Shown here: piece by piece, positions 19,137 through 29,332 of the stretch
Numbering within the stretch: the first letter of the stretch is position 1
Layout: the number at the start of each line of letters is the position of its first letter
From: Paenibacillus ginsengarvi
Lineage (GTDB): Bacteria > Bacillota > Bacilli > Paenibacillales > NBRC-103111
DNA: 63,630 bases
Reading direction: 5' to 3'
Assembly (NCBI RefSeq): GCF_003626695.1
Contig: NZ_RBAH01000003.1
Location: forward strand, 1 to 63,630
Position numbers and translations under genes: made by a program
Notes under the pieces: model-generated
The model's input: the letters and a program-made list of their open reading frames with translations, nothing else
Databases searched by the model: none
What the model was told of the DNA's origin: nothing

Positions 19137-19964
19137 TTACTTGATCAAATCTTCCACGAACTTCGGCAGCACGAAGGCGGCCTTATGCAGACGCGGCGTA
19201 TAATATTTCGTTTCGATCTCGGGGATGGCCGACTCGTCCACCTGCAGCGGATCGTACGTTTTGCTGCCCAGCGTAAAGGTCCACAGCCCGCTCGGGTACG
19301 TCGGGATATTGGCGCCGTATACGCGGACGATCGGGAAAATTTCGCGCACATCGCGGTTTACCGTACGGATCAGATCCGCCTTGAACCAAGGGTTGTCCGT
19401 TTGCGCCACGAAAATGCCGTCTTCCTTAAGCGATTCGTAGATGCCTTGATAAAAGCCGCGGCTGAACAGCTCCACCGCCGGGCCCACCGGCTCCGTCGAA
19501 TCGACCATGATGACGTCGTACGTATTTTTATGATCATGAATGTGCATATAACCGTCGTTGACGATGACCTGCACGCGCGGGTTGTCCAATTCACCGGCGA
19601 TTTCCGGCAAAAACTTTTTCGAATATTCGATAACTTTGCCGTCAATATCGACGAGCACCGCTTTTTCCACTTTCGGGTGCTTCAGCACTTCGCGGACGAC
19701 GCCGCCGTCTCCGCCGCCGACAATGAGCACATGCTTCGGATTCGGATGGGTGAACAAGGCGGGATGAGCCACCATCTCATGGTAAACGAACTCGTCGCGC
19801 ACGGTCGTCATGACCATGCCGTCGAGTACGAGCATGCGGCCCCATTCGTTCGTATCGATGATCGCCAGGTCTTGAAAATCCGTCTGCTCTCTCACGAGCG
19901 TTTCTTTGATTTTGGCCGTAATGCCGAACTGCTCGGTTTGTTTCTCCGTATACCACAATTCCAT
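19137..19964 (-). CDS. speE: Spermidine synthase (polyamine aminopropyltransferase)
   Basis: Transfers the aminopropyl group of decarboxylated S-adenosylmethionine to putrescine. The 275-residue protein keeps [20 protein letters not shown] (SAM-binding GGGDGG), [21 protein letters not shown] and the catalytic [10 protein letters not shown] (Asp). Divergent from pbpG; speE next to pbpG is the B. subtilis arrangement, where speB follows speE, but speB is absent here. Confidence 0.96.
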   Translation of the reverse strand: MELWYTEKQTEQFGITAKIKETLVREQTDFQDLAIIDTNEWGRMLVLDGMVMTTVRDEFVYHEMVAHPALFTHPNPKHVLIVGGGDGGVVREVLKHPKVEKAVLVDIDGKVIEYSKKFLPEIAGELDNPRVQVIVNDGYMHIHDHKNTYDVIMVDSTEPVGPAVELFSRGFYQGIYESLKEDGIFVAQTDNPWFKADLIRTVNRDVREIFPIVRVYGANIPTYPSGLWTFTLGSKTYDPLQVDESAIPEIETKYYTPRLHKAAFVLPKFVEDLIK

Positions 19965-20171
19965 GGGGCATCCCTTCTTTCCGTTAATTCGCTTGCTTCA
20001 TTAGTTTCCATTCAGACTCATAGAAACACAAGGCACAAGTTGTATTATAGTGAAATGCCGCGAAAATGCAAAGTGATTGCCGTTTTTTGTTCGCTCCGCC
20101 AGTATAAATAAGCCCCCTCGCACCCCATACTAGTTACTAGCTTCCAAACTTTACCGAAAGAAGGGCCCGTC

Positions 20172-22253
20172 ATGAACAAAAACGGCGCTCATCCGGGACG
20201 CGAATCCGGCGGAAGGCGCTCGAAATCGGGACGCCCCCGAAAAAGCTGGCTGCGCAGGATCGTAACATTTCTGCTCAGCTGCGGGCTGATCGGCGTGGCC
20301 GGATTAATCGTGCTGACGTTATATTTGCGTACGCAGGCGCTCCCGGTCGGAACGTTCTCCCAGCCATCGCAAATGTATGATATTCACGGCGATCTGATCG
20401 CCTCCTTCCAGTCCGGGCAAAACCGCGAGTTTGTGCCGCTGCGGGACATCCCGCAATATCTCATCGAAGCGACGCTTGCTATAGAAGATAAACGGTTCTA
20501 CGATCACGTCGGAGTGGATCTGCGCGGCATCGCCCGCGCCGCCGTCGTGAACGTCCAGCAAGGAAGCCGGGTGCAGGGAGCAAGCACGCTGACGCAGCAA
20601 CTCGCGCGAAATTTATATTTGACGCAGGACCGCACCTGGTCGAGAAAAATCAAAGAAGCAGTTTATGCGGTGCAGCTTGAAATGCAGCTCAGCAAAGACC
20701 AGATTATGGAAAAATATTTGAACGAAGCGACCTACTACGGCAATTCCGCTTATGGCGTACAGGCCGCGGCCAAGCTGTTTTTCGGCAAGGACGTCAGCGA
20801 GCTGACGCTGGCCGAGTCGGCGATGATCGCCGGCGTGCCGAAGGGGCCGAGGTACTACTCGCCTTACTTCGATATGGATAACGCGCTGGCGCGGCAGCAG
20901 CTGATTTTGACGGAAATGGCGAATCAGGGCTATATTACGCAGCAGGAGGCGGATGCGGCAAAGCGCGAAAAGCTGGACATCCGGCCCCCGGAGAAGAAAA
21001 GCCTGGTCGTGCAGGCTCCGTACTTCCGCGATTATGTCCGGCAAGTCGCCATTACCCAGCTAGGTATCGAGGAGCGGGAATTCGATGAGGGCGGCATCCG
21101 CATCTATACGACGCTCGACCTCTCCATGCAGCAGGCGGCGGAGGACGCGGTAGCCGCGCAGCTTGAGGGCGCCGGCGAGCTCCAAGCCTCGCTCGTGGCG
21201 ATCGACCCGCGCAACGGCTACGTTAAGGCGATGGTCGGCGGCAAAGACTACGGCGACAACCAGTTTAACCGGGCCATCTCCGATAGCCGCCAGCCCGGGT
21301 CGGCTTTCAAGGCTTTCGTCTACTTGACGGCGCTTCAGCAGCCAGGCTTCACAGCCGTCACCAAGTTCAAGAGCGAGCCCACCGTGTTCCCGTACGACGG
21401 CGGGCGTAAAACGTATACGCCCAGCAACTTCGGCGGCAAATATCCGAACGATTACATCGATATGCGCGAGGCGATCGCGAAGTCGGACAATATTTTTGCC
21501 GTGCAGACGATGCTTCAGGTCGGGGCGGATAAAGTGATCGAGACGGCCCGCAAGATGGGCGTGACAAGCCGTCTGGAGCCGCTGCCCTCGCTAGCGCTCG
21601 GCACGTATCCGGTCAGTCCGCTGGAGATGGCGGGCGCCTTCGGTATTATCGCGAATCAGGGCGTACGCATCGATACAAGCGTCATTACCCGCATCGAGAG
21701 CGCAACCGGGAAATTGCTGTACGAAGCGAAGCCGGTGAAGAGCAAGGTGGTCGAGCCGGAATACGCCTACACCCTCACCAGTCTGATGAAAAGCGTGTTT
21801 GATACGGGCGGTACGGCCAGCCGCGTGGCGAGCCTAATCAAACGTCCGGTCGCCGGCAAAACGGGCACGACCAATACCGACGCCTGGATGGTCGGCTTTA
21901 CACCCGAGTTGTCGGCTGCGGTATGGGTCGGCTACGACCGCGACCGCGTCATCGACTCGGCCGAATCGTACAAGGCGGCGCCGATTTTTGCTTCCTTTAT
22001 CGAGCGCGCGCTCGAAGCCGTGCCTCCGAAGCTGTTTCCGGTGCCGGAGCAGGTCACTAGCGTTTACATCGATCCCGCGACGGGCAAGCTCGCGACGGAC
22101 AAATGTCCGGGCGCCCGGATCGAGACGTTCGTCAAAGGGACCGAACCGACCGAGTACTGCTCCGAGCACGGCGCGGCGCCGGCGGATCAGAAGGAAGCGC
22201 CCAAGAAGAGCGGCTCCTGGTGGAACGATCTGAAGCGCTGGTGGAACGACTAA
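20172..22253 (+). CDS. pbpG: Class A penicillin-binding protein (PBP2D/PbpG-like)
   Basis: Bifunctional cell-wall enzyme of 693 residues. Short cytoplasmic tail rich in Arg/Lys, one membrane anchor (about 29-49), glycosyltransferase family 51 domain (EDKRFYDHVGVD, GASTLTQQLARN, KEAVYAVQLE) and transpeptidase domain with SAFK (SRQPGSAFKAF), SDN and KTGTT. In B. subtilis the orthologue at this locus acts in spore peptidoglycan synthesis. The ATG follows AAGGGCCCGTC. Terminates at a strong hairpin. Confidence 0.95.
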   Translation: MNKNGAHPGRESGGRRSKSGRPRKSWLRRIVTFLLSCGLIGVAGLIVLTLYLRTQALPVGTFSQPSQMYDIHGDLIASFQSGQNREFVPLRDIPQYLIEATLAIEDKRFYDHVGVDLRGIARAAVVNVQQGSRVQGASTLTQQLARNLYLTQDRTWSRKIKEAVYAVQLEMQLSKDQIMEKYLNEATYYGNSAYGVQAAAKLFFGKDVSELTLAESAMIAGVPKGPRYYSPYFDMDNALARQQLILTEMANQGYITQQEADAAKREKLDIRPPEKKSLVVQAPYFRDYVRQVAITQLGIEEREFDEGGIRIYTTLDLSMQQAAEDAVAAQLEGAGELQASLVAIDPRNGYVKAMVGGKDYGDNQFNRAISDSRQPGSAFKAFVYLTALQQPGFTAVTKFKSEPTVFPYDGGRKTYTPSNFGGKYPNDYIDMREAIAKSDNIFAVQTMLQVGADKVIETARKMGVTSRLEPLPSLALGTYPVSPLEMAGAFGIIANQGVRIDTSVITRIESATGKLLYEAKPVKSKVVEPEYAYTLTSLMKSVFDTGGTASRVASLIKRPVAGKTGTTNTDAWMVGFTPELSAAVWVGYDRDRVIDSAESYKAAPIFASFIERALEAVPPKLFPVPEQVTSVYIDPATGKLATDKCPGARIETFVKGTEPTEYCSEHGAAPADQKEAPKKSGSWWNDLKRWWND

Positions 22254-22307
22254 ATAACCCCTCAAAAGGGCCTAAGCCTCGGAGTTGGGACATGTCCAGG
22301 CAACACA

Positions 22308-22341
22308 AAAAGGCAGACGAAAATCGTCTGCCTTTTTGCTG
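22308..22341. terminator. Terminator of pbpG
   Basis: AAAAAGGCAGACGA / TCGTCTGCCTTTTT perfect stem, usable in both directions. Confidence 0.9.
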
Positions 22342-22501
22342 TCCTAGTATATTGTGCAAATATACTCCAATTAGTTTAACCGAGAAGCTGGAATCTAACA
22401 ACGGCTGACACACAAATGACACAAATACAGCGATTGCCATTTTGGGTTCCAACTATTCCCGGAATCGGGCTTGTTTCGCCGCCTTCGGCGAGGCCGCGAT
22501 A

Positions 22502-22996
22502 TCAGGCCAGTCCCATCTTCAGCGCTTCCGGAGACCGCTCCCACCATTCGCCGTTATGCTGTACGAGCACCTGCTTCAGCGCCGCCTTCTCCGTCTCGCT
22601 CAGGCCGTCCAATACAATGCGGCCCTTGAGTGCATAGTCCATTTTGTTGACGTGATCGGCGAGAATTTTCCATCCTCTTCTCGCTTCCGAATCGACGAGC
22701 ATCTCGCATGCAGCTACGCCCGAATACAACGCCCCGTCTTCGCTGCGGCCTACGTTGACCCAGACGATCCAGCATTTGCGGCCGTTCGGCACATCGTCCT
22801 TATTCACCGAAAACTTGACGCCCCGCTCGATTTTGCTTTTGGCGTGTATCGCGCCCAAATCGATGTACGCTTCATCTCCATCAATAATAACGCTCGACAA
22901 TCCCGACAAATCGAGAGCGCCGGCGCCGAATCCTTTATGTTCTTTGCTGCTGACTACGTTCAGCGACAGCTTCTTCGGTTTTTCGTTCGTTTCCAT
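22502..22996 (-). CDS. ywhD: YwhD family protein
   Basis: A 164-residue protein starting METNEKPKKLSLNVVS, with the family core (FGAGALDLSGLSSVIIDG, AYIDLGAIHAKSKIERGVKF, WWERSPEALKMGLA). It is next to pbpG as in B. subtilis. The function is unknown. No signal peptide or membrane helix; presumably cytoplasmic. Confidence 0.88.
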   Translation of the reverse strand: METNEKPKKLSLNVVSSKEHKGFGAGALDLSGLSSVIIDGDEAYIDLGAIHAKSKIERGVKFSVNKDDVPNGRKCWIVWVNVGRSEDGALYSGVAACEMLVDSEARRGWKILADHVNKMDYALKGRIVLDGLSETEKAALKQVLVQHNGEWWERSPEALKMGLA

Positions 22997-23187
22997 TGGC
23001 TCACCTTCCGCTTCCGGGCAACTGGCGGGTCACCGCCGTACTCCCTTTGTTTTATCATTAACGCTCGTATTGTGCGTAAAATCTTTTCGCTAAAGTTTGT
23101 CCGGCTTCTCGTTTATTTTAGCTAATATTCCGGCAAAAGCAAACATATACATGCTGTAGATGCTTGTCAACGGGGTGAGATTCGTTT

Positions 23188-25164
23188 ATGGTCAACCGCC
23201 TATTCAACCGCAGCATGCTGGGACTTCTACTGCTCGCTATGATGGCCGCCGTCTTTACCTTCGTCCAATTCGCGGAACGCCCCGGGTCTAATGCTGCCTT
23301 GTCCGCCTTGAATGAGCCGGCGCCCGGAGCGCTCGAGCCTCCGGCGCCCACTGTGGAAGCGCCCAAATCGCTCAGCAAACACATCGTCGAGTACCATATC
23401 TCTGTCCAGTTGGACGCTCAGCAAAAAACGTTAACCGGTGCCGAGGCGGTAACGTGGAAAAACCCGGGTGCCCAGCCGGTGAACGAACTTTACTTTCATC
23501 TATACCCGAATGCGTTTCAATCGAAAAAAACGACGTTTATGCGCGAATCGGGAGGCAAGCTGCGGCAGGACGAAATGACGGAAGGCAGCTTCGGCGGCAT
23601 GAGCATCGAATCGGTCGCTTCCGAGAATGGGACCGACCTAACCCACACGATGCAGTACGTGCAGCCCGACGACGGCAACAAGTCGGACCAGACGCTGATG
23701 AAAATCCGGCTGCCGCAACCGGTCGCGCCCGGCGGCGAGACAACCGTGAAGTTCCGCTTCACCGTTCAGCTGCCGAAGGTTTTCGCCAGGATGGGTTATA
23801 GCGGAGATTTCGTTATGGCCGGCCAGTGGTTTCCGAAGGTAACCGTTTACGAGCCGACAGGCACGCGCGGCCGCGCCGAGGAAGGCTGGAATCTGCATCA
23901 ATACCACGGCAATTCGGAGTTTTACGCCGATTTCGGCATGTACAATGTGCGCATCCAGGTGCCAACCCAGTATACGGTGGCGGCTACCGGCTTCCCGATC
24001 AAACCCGCTACCGACGACGGCACGAAGAAGACGTACCAGTTTTATGCCGACGACGTCCACGATTTCGCTTGGGCGGCTTCGCCGAACTTCCTCTATTATG
24101 AAGAACCGTTTTCGGCGCCGAACGTGCCCGGCGTGAAAATCAAGCTGTATTTGGACCCGGCGCACAAGGATCTGAAGGACCGCTACCTGTATGCGGCCAA
24201 ACGCTCGCTTACCAAGTACAGTGAATGGTTCGGGCCTTACCCCTACTCGACCTTGTCGATCGTCATCCCGCCTGTAGGCGGAAACGGGGCAGGCGGCATG
24301 GAATACCCGACGCTTGTGACAGGCTGGGAAGCATCGGACAAGACCGATACGTTCGAGCTGGAGCGCGTGATCGTCCACGAGATCGGCCACCAATACTGGT
24401 ACGGCATGGTCGCGAACAATGAATTTGAGGAAGCCTGGCTGGACGAAGGCTTTACGTCTTATGCGGAAGATTTGATCATGGCCAGCGAATTCGGCGTCAA
24501 GACGAACTATCCGATCGAAGCCGTGTACATTACTGGCCCCGAGCCGCTTAAGCTGTCGTCCTGGCAGTACGGCGGGCACGAGAGCTATGCCGACAACGTT
24601 TATATTCGAGGCAAGCTGGTCCTTGCGGGCATCGAAGCGAAAATCGGCCAGAAGCAAATGCTTCGCGTTATGAAAACGTATTTTGACCGCTGGAAGTTCA
24701 AGCACCCGACGACAAGCGATTTCCAGGCCGTACTTGAAAGTGTAACGAAGACGAGCTGGGCGGACTACTTCGATCAATTCGTTTACGGCGGCAGCATGAC
24801 CGACTATGCCGTCGAACAGATCAAAACCCGCAAAATCAGGCAGGACGACAAAACCGTATACGAAAATGCGGTGCTGATCAAGAAATACGGCGGCCATCAC
24901 ACCGAGGTGCCGGTTCGCTTCCACTTCGCGGACGGCACCGACATCGACAAGACGTGGGATGGCGTAGACCCGCAGGTGCTGTTTACGATTACGAGCGAAG
25001 CGCCGATCGAGTGGGCGGCGATCGATCCGCAGCAAACGATGCTGCTCGAAACGAAGCGAATCAACAATTTCATGCAAGTATCCGTCGACAGCAAATGGAA
25101 GGTGCGCTGGAATATCGGGATCGTCAAATTGATCGAGACCCTGCTCGGCGGGGTCGCCTGGTGA
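23188..25164 (+). CDS. M1 family metallopeptidase, membrane-anchored
   Basis: A 658-residue zinc aminopeptidase-like protein. An N-terminal uncleaved anchor (about 10-30) is followed by an M1 N-terminal beta domain and the zinc site HEIGH (397-401) with the third ligand Glu420 in WLDEGF, exactly the HExxHx18E spacing. The GGNGAGGMEYPTLVT segment is the M1 GAMEN-like exopeptidase motif. It faces the outside of the cell by topology. Substrate unknown. It is 6 nt from the following membrane-protein gene, so likely one operon. Confidence 0.92.
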   Translation: MVNRLFNRSMLGLLLLAMMAAVFTFVQFAERPGSNAALSALNEPAPGALEPPAPTVEAPKSLSKHIVEYHISVQLDAQQKTLTGAEAVTWKNPGAQPVNELYFHLYPNAFQSKKTTFMRESGGKLRQDEMTEGSFGGMSIESVASENGTDLTHTMQYVQPDDGNKSDQTLMKIRLPQPVAPGGETTVKFRFTVQLPKVFARMGYSGDFVMAGQWFPKVTVYEPTGTRGRAEEGWNLHQYHGNSEFYADFGMYNVRIQVPTQYTVAATGFPIKPATDDGTKKTYQFYADDVHDFAWAASPNFLYYEEPFSAPNVPGVKIKLYLDPAHKDLKDRYLYAAKRSLTKYSEWFGPYPYSTLSIVIPPVGGNGAGGMEYPTLVTGWEASDKTDTFELERVIVHEIGHQYWYGMVANNEFEEAWLDEGFTSYAEDLIMASEFGVKTNYPIEAVYITGPEPLKLSSWQYGGHESYADNVYIRGKLVLAGIEAKIGQKQMLRVMKTYFDRWKFKHPTTSDFQAVLESVTKTSWADYFDQFVYGGSMTDYAVEQIKTRKIRQDDKTVYENAVLIKKYGGHHTEVPVRFHFADGTDIDKTWDGVDPQVLFTITSEAPIEWAAIDPQQTMLLETKRINNFMQVSVDSKWKVRWNIGIVKLIETLLGGVAW

Positions 25165-25169
25165 GGTGA

Positions 25170-25994
25170 ATGCCGCATATGTTCGGCCATTTGAAGAACG
25201 GATTCAAAACGACCGCGTCGCAAACGTTTGTGCTGCTCGTCTTGTGGATGTACCATTTCGCCTGGGGCTTCGTGCTGCTCCTGTATGTGAAGTCGATCGT
25301 CGACCCGCTGCTGCACCGGTTTCCCGGCGAGCATCTGGCGACCTCCGCCTCCCATCTGTTTATGGCCGAAGCCCAGTTCCGCCTGATGAAAACCGATATC
25401 AGCTACGCGCCGCTTTGGCTGCTGCTCGGTTTTGCCGGAGCCCGGATGCTCCTGACTCCGCTGCTGAACGCGGGCGTCTACTATTCGCTGCATAACCCGC
25501 ATATGAATTCCGGCTACCGCTTCTTCCAAGGCATCCGCCGGCTGGGCAGACCGTTTCTCGGGTACTACGCCGCTCAAACGATTCTGACGCTGGCTCCTTT
25601 GTACTGGCTGTACCCGATCGTTTACGGAGCCCTCGGGAAACACGGCGACTACTTATCGCTTGGGCTCGCATTACTGCCCTGGGTTGCCGGGTATGCGCTG
25701 TACGGCTTCCTGCTCCGGCTCGTCTTCATGTACATCCAGCTCGGAAAAACAAGCGAGCAATCGCTCGGCCAGTCGCTCGGGCTGCTTCTGCGCAAGCTCC
25801 CCCTCATTGCGGCGGCGGCGGTTACGCTGCTCGCCTTGTCGGGGATCGTAACGGCGGCCGCATTATCCGCCTCCCTGATCTGGGCCGGCATTTCCGCCAT
25901 CCTCCTGCAGCAGTTGTTCCATATCGTCAGCATGATGTTCAAGCTATGGGGAATCGCCACCCAGTATCATGTTTATGCGGGCGATGCTGATTGA
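25170..25994 (+). CDS. Multispanning membrane protein of unknown function
   Basis: A 274-residue protein with about five or six hydrophobic helices (around residues 18-42, 82-100, 130-160, 165-190, 210-235, 240-258). I do not recognise a family. It lies directly behind the M1 peptidase gene and ends at a strong terminator. ATG 25179 with AGGTGA about 10 nt upstream is an equally good start. Confidence 0.75.
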   Translation: MPHMFGHLKNGFKTTASQTFVLLVLWMYHFAWGFVLLLYVKSIVDPLLHRFPGEHLATSASHLFMAEAQFRLMKTDISYAPLWLLLGFAGARMLLTPLLNAGVYYSLHNPHMNSGYRFFQGIRRLGRPFLGYYAAQTILTLAPLYWLYPIVYGALGKHGDYLSLGLALLPWVAGYALYGFLLRLVFMYIQLGKTSEQSLGQSLGLLLRKLPLIAAAAVTLLALSGIVTAAALSASLIWAGISAILLQQLFHIVSMMFKLWGIATQYHVYAGDAD

Positions 25995-26017
25995 TGGCGT
26001 GAAAGCGCGCCTCCGAC

Positions 26018-26055
26018 ATAGAGTCTCTTTTCCTGCGGGAAAAGAGGCTTTTTGG
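26018..26055 (+). terminator. Terminator of the M1 peptidase operon
   Basis: Stem AGTCTCTTTTCC / GGAAAAGAGGCT (one mismatch) followed by TTTTT. Confidence 0.88.
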
Positions 26056-26172
26056 CGTGTCCGTACGGCCTTATCTAAAAAAGTTGCATCATTTCAAAAA
26101 AAATGTTGGAAAAAAAGAAGGAATTCACAAGGAAAAGGCGAATTATAAGTACCCGGAAACAAAAAATCGAAA

Positions 26173-26288
26173 CATGCCGAATTCCCGCGCGGGCGGGAAA
26201 CGGGGGAACCATTCCGGGTGAATTGATCTCGCAGTAAAGTGATCATAGGGCACCTTCAACCGAACCCTCAGCTAACCTCGTAGGCACC
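26173..26288 (+). ncRNA. c-di-AMP riboswitch (ydaO/yuaA type)
   Basis: Conserved elements in order: CGGGGGAACC (26201-26210), GGGTGAATT (about 26216-26224), AGGGCACC then CAACCGAA, and the diagnostic TCAGCTAACCTCGTAGGC (26268-26285). TGCC (26175-26178) pairs with GGCA (26283-26286) to close P1. This class turns off cell-wall hydrolase and osmolyte genes when c-di-AMP is high; here it precedes an NlpC/P60 hydrolase, a standard target. I see no separate terminator before the gene, and the end of the aptamer lies next to the ribosome site GGAAGGAG. Confidence 0.93.
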
Positions 26289-26304
26289 GGAAGGAGTCCG
26301 CGTT

Positions 26305-26775
26305 TTGAAAAAAGGAATTATCGCACTTGCTACCCTGCTTGTACTTGTTCTCGTACCAGTTGGTAGCGCTTTCGCCGAGACCGTTCTCGAGAAAACCGTT
26401 AACGAGCAGCTTGGCGCAAAGTACAAAACTGCGGGCACGACCCCGAAAGGTTTCGACTGCTCCGGCTTCACGATGTTCATCTTTAACCAGCTTGGCATCG
26501 AGCTGCCTCACCAATCGAAATCGCAGAACACGAAAGGCTTCTGGGTCGACAAGAAAGATCTCAGACCTGGCGACCTCGTGTTCTTCAACACCGACGGCCA
26601 AGGCATTTCCCACGTCGGTATTTATCTCGGCAACGACGAGTTTATTCATTCCGCTACGGATGATGGCGTCGTCAAAAGCAAGCTGAGCGACAAGTATTAC
26701 AAAACCCGTTACGTATCTGCCCGCCGCGTCATTTGGGACGAGCTGTACAACCAGCTGATGGATGAGGCCAAGTAA
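26305..26775 (+). CDS. Secreted NlpC/P60 cell-wall endopeptidase
   Basis: A 156-residue exported hydrolase: signal peptide (MKKGIIALATLLVLVLVPVG, cleavage after SAFA) and one NlpC/P60 domain with catalytic Cys (GFDCSGFTMFIF), His (GISHVGIYLG) and the third polar residue region (FIHSATDDGV). No SH3 or LysM wall-binding domain. The TTG at 26305 follows GGAAGGAG. Controlled by the c-di-AMP riboswitch just upstream; closed by a terminator at about 26798. Confidence 0.93.
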   Translation: MKKGIIALATLLVLVLVPVGSAFAETVLEKTVNEQLGAKYKTAGTTPKGFDCSGFTMFIFNQLGIELPHQSKSQNTKGFWVDKKDLRPGDLVFFNTDGQGISHVGIYLGNDEFIHSATDDGVVKSKLSDKYYKTRYVSARRVIWDELYNQLMDEAK

Positions 26776-26797
26776 TTCGGAAACGGGAACCCCACAA

Positions 26798-26848
26798 GCC
26801 CTGCAGGACGCGGTACGCCGCCTCTTGCAGGGCTTGCTGCCTTTTTTG
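26798..26848 (+). terminator. Terminator of the NlpC/P60 gene
   Basis: AAGCCCTGCA / TGCAGGGCTT stem followed by GCTGCCTTTTTT. Confidence 0.85.
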
Positions 26849-26975
26849 GCGAATCTCTGTCCGAAGCGCGGCAGCTGGCGAAAGGCCGCGGTACGCCTTC
26901 CCCACACATCGCCATGATCCGCTAGTGTACGCGGTTTTGCCGAAAAGACGGCGAAGCGCGAAATCCATTTTCGTT

Positions 26976-27863
26976 TTATTCCCTGCCGGATTGGATGAAG
27001 CGGGCAAAAAGCCCGGCGACTGGCGCGAGCGGCTCTCCGCTCCGCGTATACAGGCCGATCGGATTGCCGATCCGGATGCCGTCCACAGCAACCCGGCCGA
27101 TCTCGCCGCGTTCTGCGCTTTCCCGGGCTTCGAGTGCGGACGCAAGCGCGGCTCCGTAACCTGCGGCCACCGCCCTGATCGTCTCCGCTGTCCCGCTGCA
27201 CTGGAGGCCGATATGCGGAGCCGGCACACCATGAAGCTGGCATAGAGCCATCAGCTGCTCCCTGCCCGAGCTCCCCTCTTCGCGGACGACGAACGGCTCG
27301 GCCAGAAGCTCCGCAAGCGTCGCCTTCCTCCCGGCAAGCGGATGTTCTCCCGGTACGATAAACCACAGCTCGTCATGCAAAAGCGGCACACAGCCTAGTC
27401 CGGCCGGCAGCGCCCTGCCGCCCCCGACGACAGCCAGATCGGCTTCGTAGCGCAGCAGGCTCTCGAACGCTTCCTGCGAGTTGAGCGTCGTCAGCACGAT
27501 ATCGACATCCGGGCAGCGGCGCTTCCAGGAGGCAATCCAGCCCGGCAGCAGCAGGTTGGCCGGCAAGTACGTAGCTGCTATACGCAGCTTGCCCCGCTCT
27601 CCGAGGCGGATTCGCTCCGCTTCCCGTTCGATATCCCGCTCTAGGGAGAACAGCCTTCTTCCCTGCTCGGCCAGAAGCTCTCCCGCCTCCGTCAAAGCCA
27701 GCCCCCTTCCGTGCGGCCGAAACAAGACTAGCCCCAGCTCCCGCTCCAGATTGCGCAGCTGCGCGGTCACCGCCGGCTGGCTGATCCGCAGCCGCTCCGA
27801 CGCTTTCGTCACGCCTCCGGCTTCCACGACCTCGTAAAACATACGGAACGCATGCAAATTCAT
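26976..27863 (-). CDS. LysR family transcriptional regulator
   Basis: A 295-residue regulator. Winged HTH at the N-terminus (VVEAGGVTKASERLRISQPAVTAQLRNLERELG) and a two-lobed effector domain from about residue 90 (LRIAATYLPANLLLPGWIASWK). Divergent from the threonine synthase gene with about 170 nt between, so it may control that gene and itself. Effector unknown. Confidence 0.9.
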   Translation of the reverse strand: MNLHAFRMFYEVVEAGGVTKASERLRISQPAVTAQLRNLERELGLVLFRPHGRGLALTEAGELLAEQGRRLFSLERDIEREAERIRLGERGKLRIAATYLPANLLLPGWIASWKRRCPDVDIVLTTLNSQEAFESLLRYEADLAVVGGGRALPAGLGCVPLLHDELWFIVPGEHPLAGRKATLAELLAEPFVVREEGSSGREQLMALCQLHGVPAPHIGLQCSGTAETIRAVAAGYGAALASALEARESAERGEIGRVAVDGIRIGNPIGLYTRSGEPLAPVAGLFARFIQSGRE

Positions 27864-28031
27864 CGGCGCTCTGTCCCATCATTCAAATTTATGGATAGAT
27901 CAAAAACATATATTGGATTTATATAAGCCTTCCTTCTATTCTATAACCACGGTACCGTATACGACAATGGCGAAGGAGCGAAACGGGAATAGGCGCCCGG
28001 CATGGCCGGCCGGCTCCGAGTTCCCCGGACT

Positions 28032-29318
28032 ATGAACTATATTTGTATGGAATGCGGGAGAAAGACCGCCTTATCGGACCGCGCGATATACCGCTGCGAG
28101 TGCGGAGGACTGCTGGATATGGTCTGGGATGCCGGAAGCACGGACGCCGAACGGCTTAAGCGGCTTTTCGATGCACGGCTCGGCGAGCGGGGTTCGCCGT
28201 TATCCGGCGGCGTGTGGCGGTATAAGGAGCTGATCCATCCGGAACTGCCGCTATCCTCGATCGTAACCAAGTACGAAGGCAACACGGCGCTTTACGAAAA
28301 CGATCGTCTCGGGAGTTATGCGGGGGTTCGCCGTCTCTGGCTTAAGGCGTTAAGCGAAAACCCGAGCGGCTCGTTCAAAGACAACGGCATGACGGTGGCC
28401 GTATCGCATGGTCGCTGGCTCGGCTACGACCGGTTCGCTTGCACTTCGACCGGCAATACCTCCTCCTCGATGGCGATGTATGCCGCTCTGTGCGGCTCGG
28501 AAGCAATCGTCCTGCTGCCTGCGCTCGGCGTAGCGCTCAATAAAGCGCTGCAAACCGAGGCTTACGGAGCGAAGCTGCTCCGCACGGAGGGCGGGTACGA
28601 CGAAGGTATCCGCTTCCTGGAACGTCATGCATTATCGCTTGATCTGTACGTGTGCAACTCGATCAACCCGCTGCGGATCGAAGGCCAGAAAAGCATCGCC
28701 TTCGAGCTGGCGCATCAGCTCGGGTGGTCGCTCCCCGACTGGCTCATCGTGCCCGGAGGCGCGCTCAGCAATGCCGCCGCTATCGGCAAAGGCCTCGGCG
28801 AGCTGTACCAGGCGGGCTTTATCGCCGCCATGCCGCGGATCGCCGTCGTACAGGCGGAGGGCGCGTCCCCGTTTCACCGCATGGTCGAGACGGGCCGGCG
28901 TCCGCTCGTCCCCGAGCTCCGCCCGGATACGGTCGCTTCCGCGCTGCGGATTGGCAATCCGCCCAATTGGCCGAAGGCATGGCGCGATGCGCTTGAGCGA
29001 ACGAATGGCGTTACGGTGTCGGTGGCCGACCGCGACATTCTCGAAGCGAAAGCCCGCATCGACCGCAGCGGCATCGGCTGCGAGCCCGCCTCCGCCGCTT
29101 CGCTCGCCGGTTTGCGGGCGCTCGTCGCAAAGGGTATCGTTCACAAGGACGAAACCGCAGTCTGCATCCTCACCGGCCATATGCTCAAGGATACGGATGC
29201 AATTGTGCAATCGCTGCGGTACGCGGGCGGCACGTCCCAGCGGCAAACGAGAGCGGAAGCCCGGGCACCGCTTCCTCTGCTCCCCGAGGTCATCCGCAGC
29301 GAGCTGGCGCGCGCTTGA
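28032..29318 (+). CDS. thrC: Threonine synthase-like PLP enzyme
   Basis: A 428-residue fold type II PLP enzyme with an N-terminal zinc-ribbon (CMECGRKTALSDRAIYRCECGG), the PLP-lysine motif SGSFKDNGM, the STGNTSSSMA phosphate loop and GGALSNAAAIGKG. Threonine synthase converts O-phosphohomoserine to threonine. Neither hom nor thrB is adjacent, so it may be a second, regulated copy or an enzyme for a related substrate. ATG 28032 is chosen because the zinc ribbon starts there; no clear ribosome site is visible, and ATG 28002 is an alternative. Confidence 0.82.
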   Translation: MNYICMECGRKTALSDRAIYRCECGGLLDMVWDAGSTDAERLKRLFDARLGERGSPLSGGVWRYKELIHPELPLSSIVTKYEGNTALYENDRLGSYAGVRRLWLKALSENPSGSFKDNGMTVAVSHGRWLGYDRFACTSTGNTSSSMAMYAALCGSEAIVLLPALGVALNKALQTEAYGAKLLRTEGGYDEGIRFLERHALSLDLYVCNSINPLRIEGQKSIAFELAHQLGWSLPDWLIVPGGALSNAAAIGKGLGELYQAGFIAAMPRIAVVQAEGASPFHRMVETGRRPLVPELRPDTVASALRIGNPPNWPKAWRDALERTNGVTVSVADRDILEAKARIDRSGIGCEPASAASLAGLRALVAKGIVHKDETAVCILTGHMLKDTDAIVQSLRYAGGTSQRQTRAEARAPLPLLPEVIRSELARA

Positions 29319-29332
29319 ATGGCATGCAAAAT

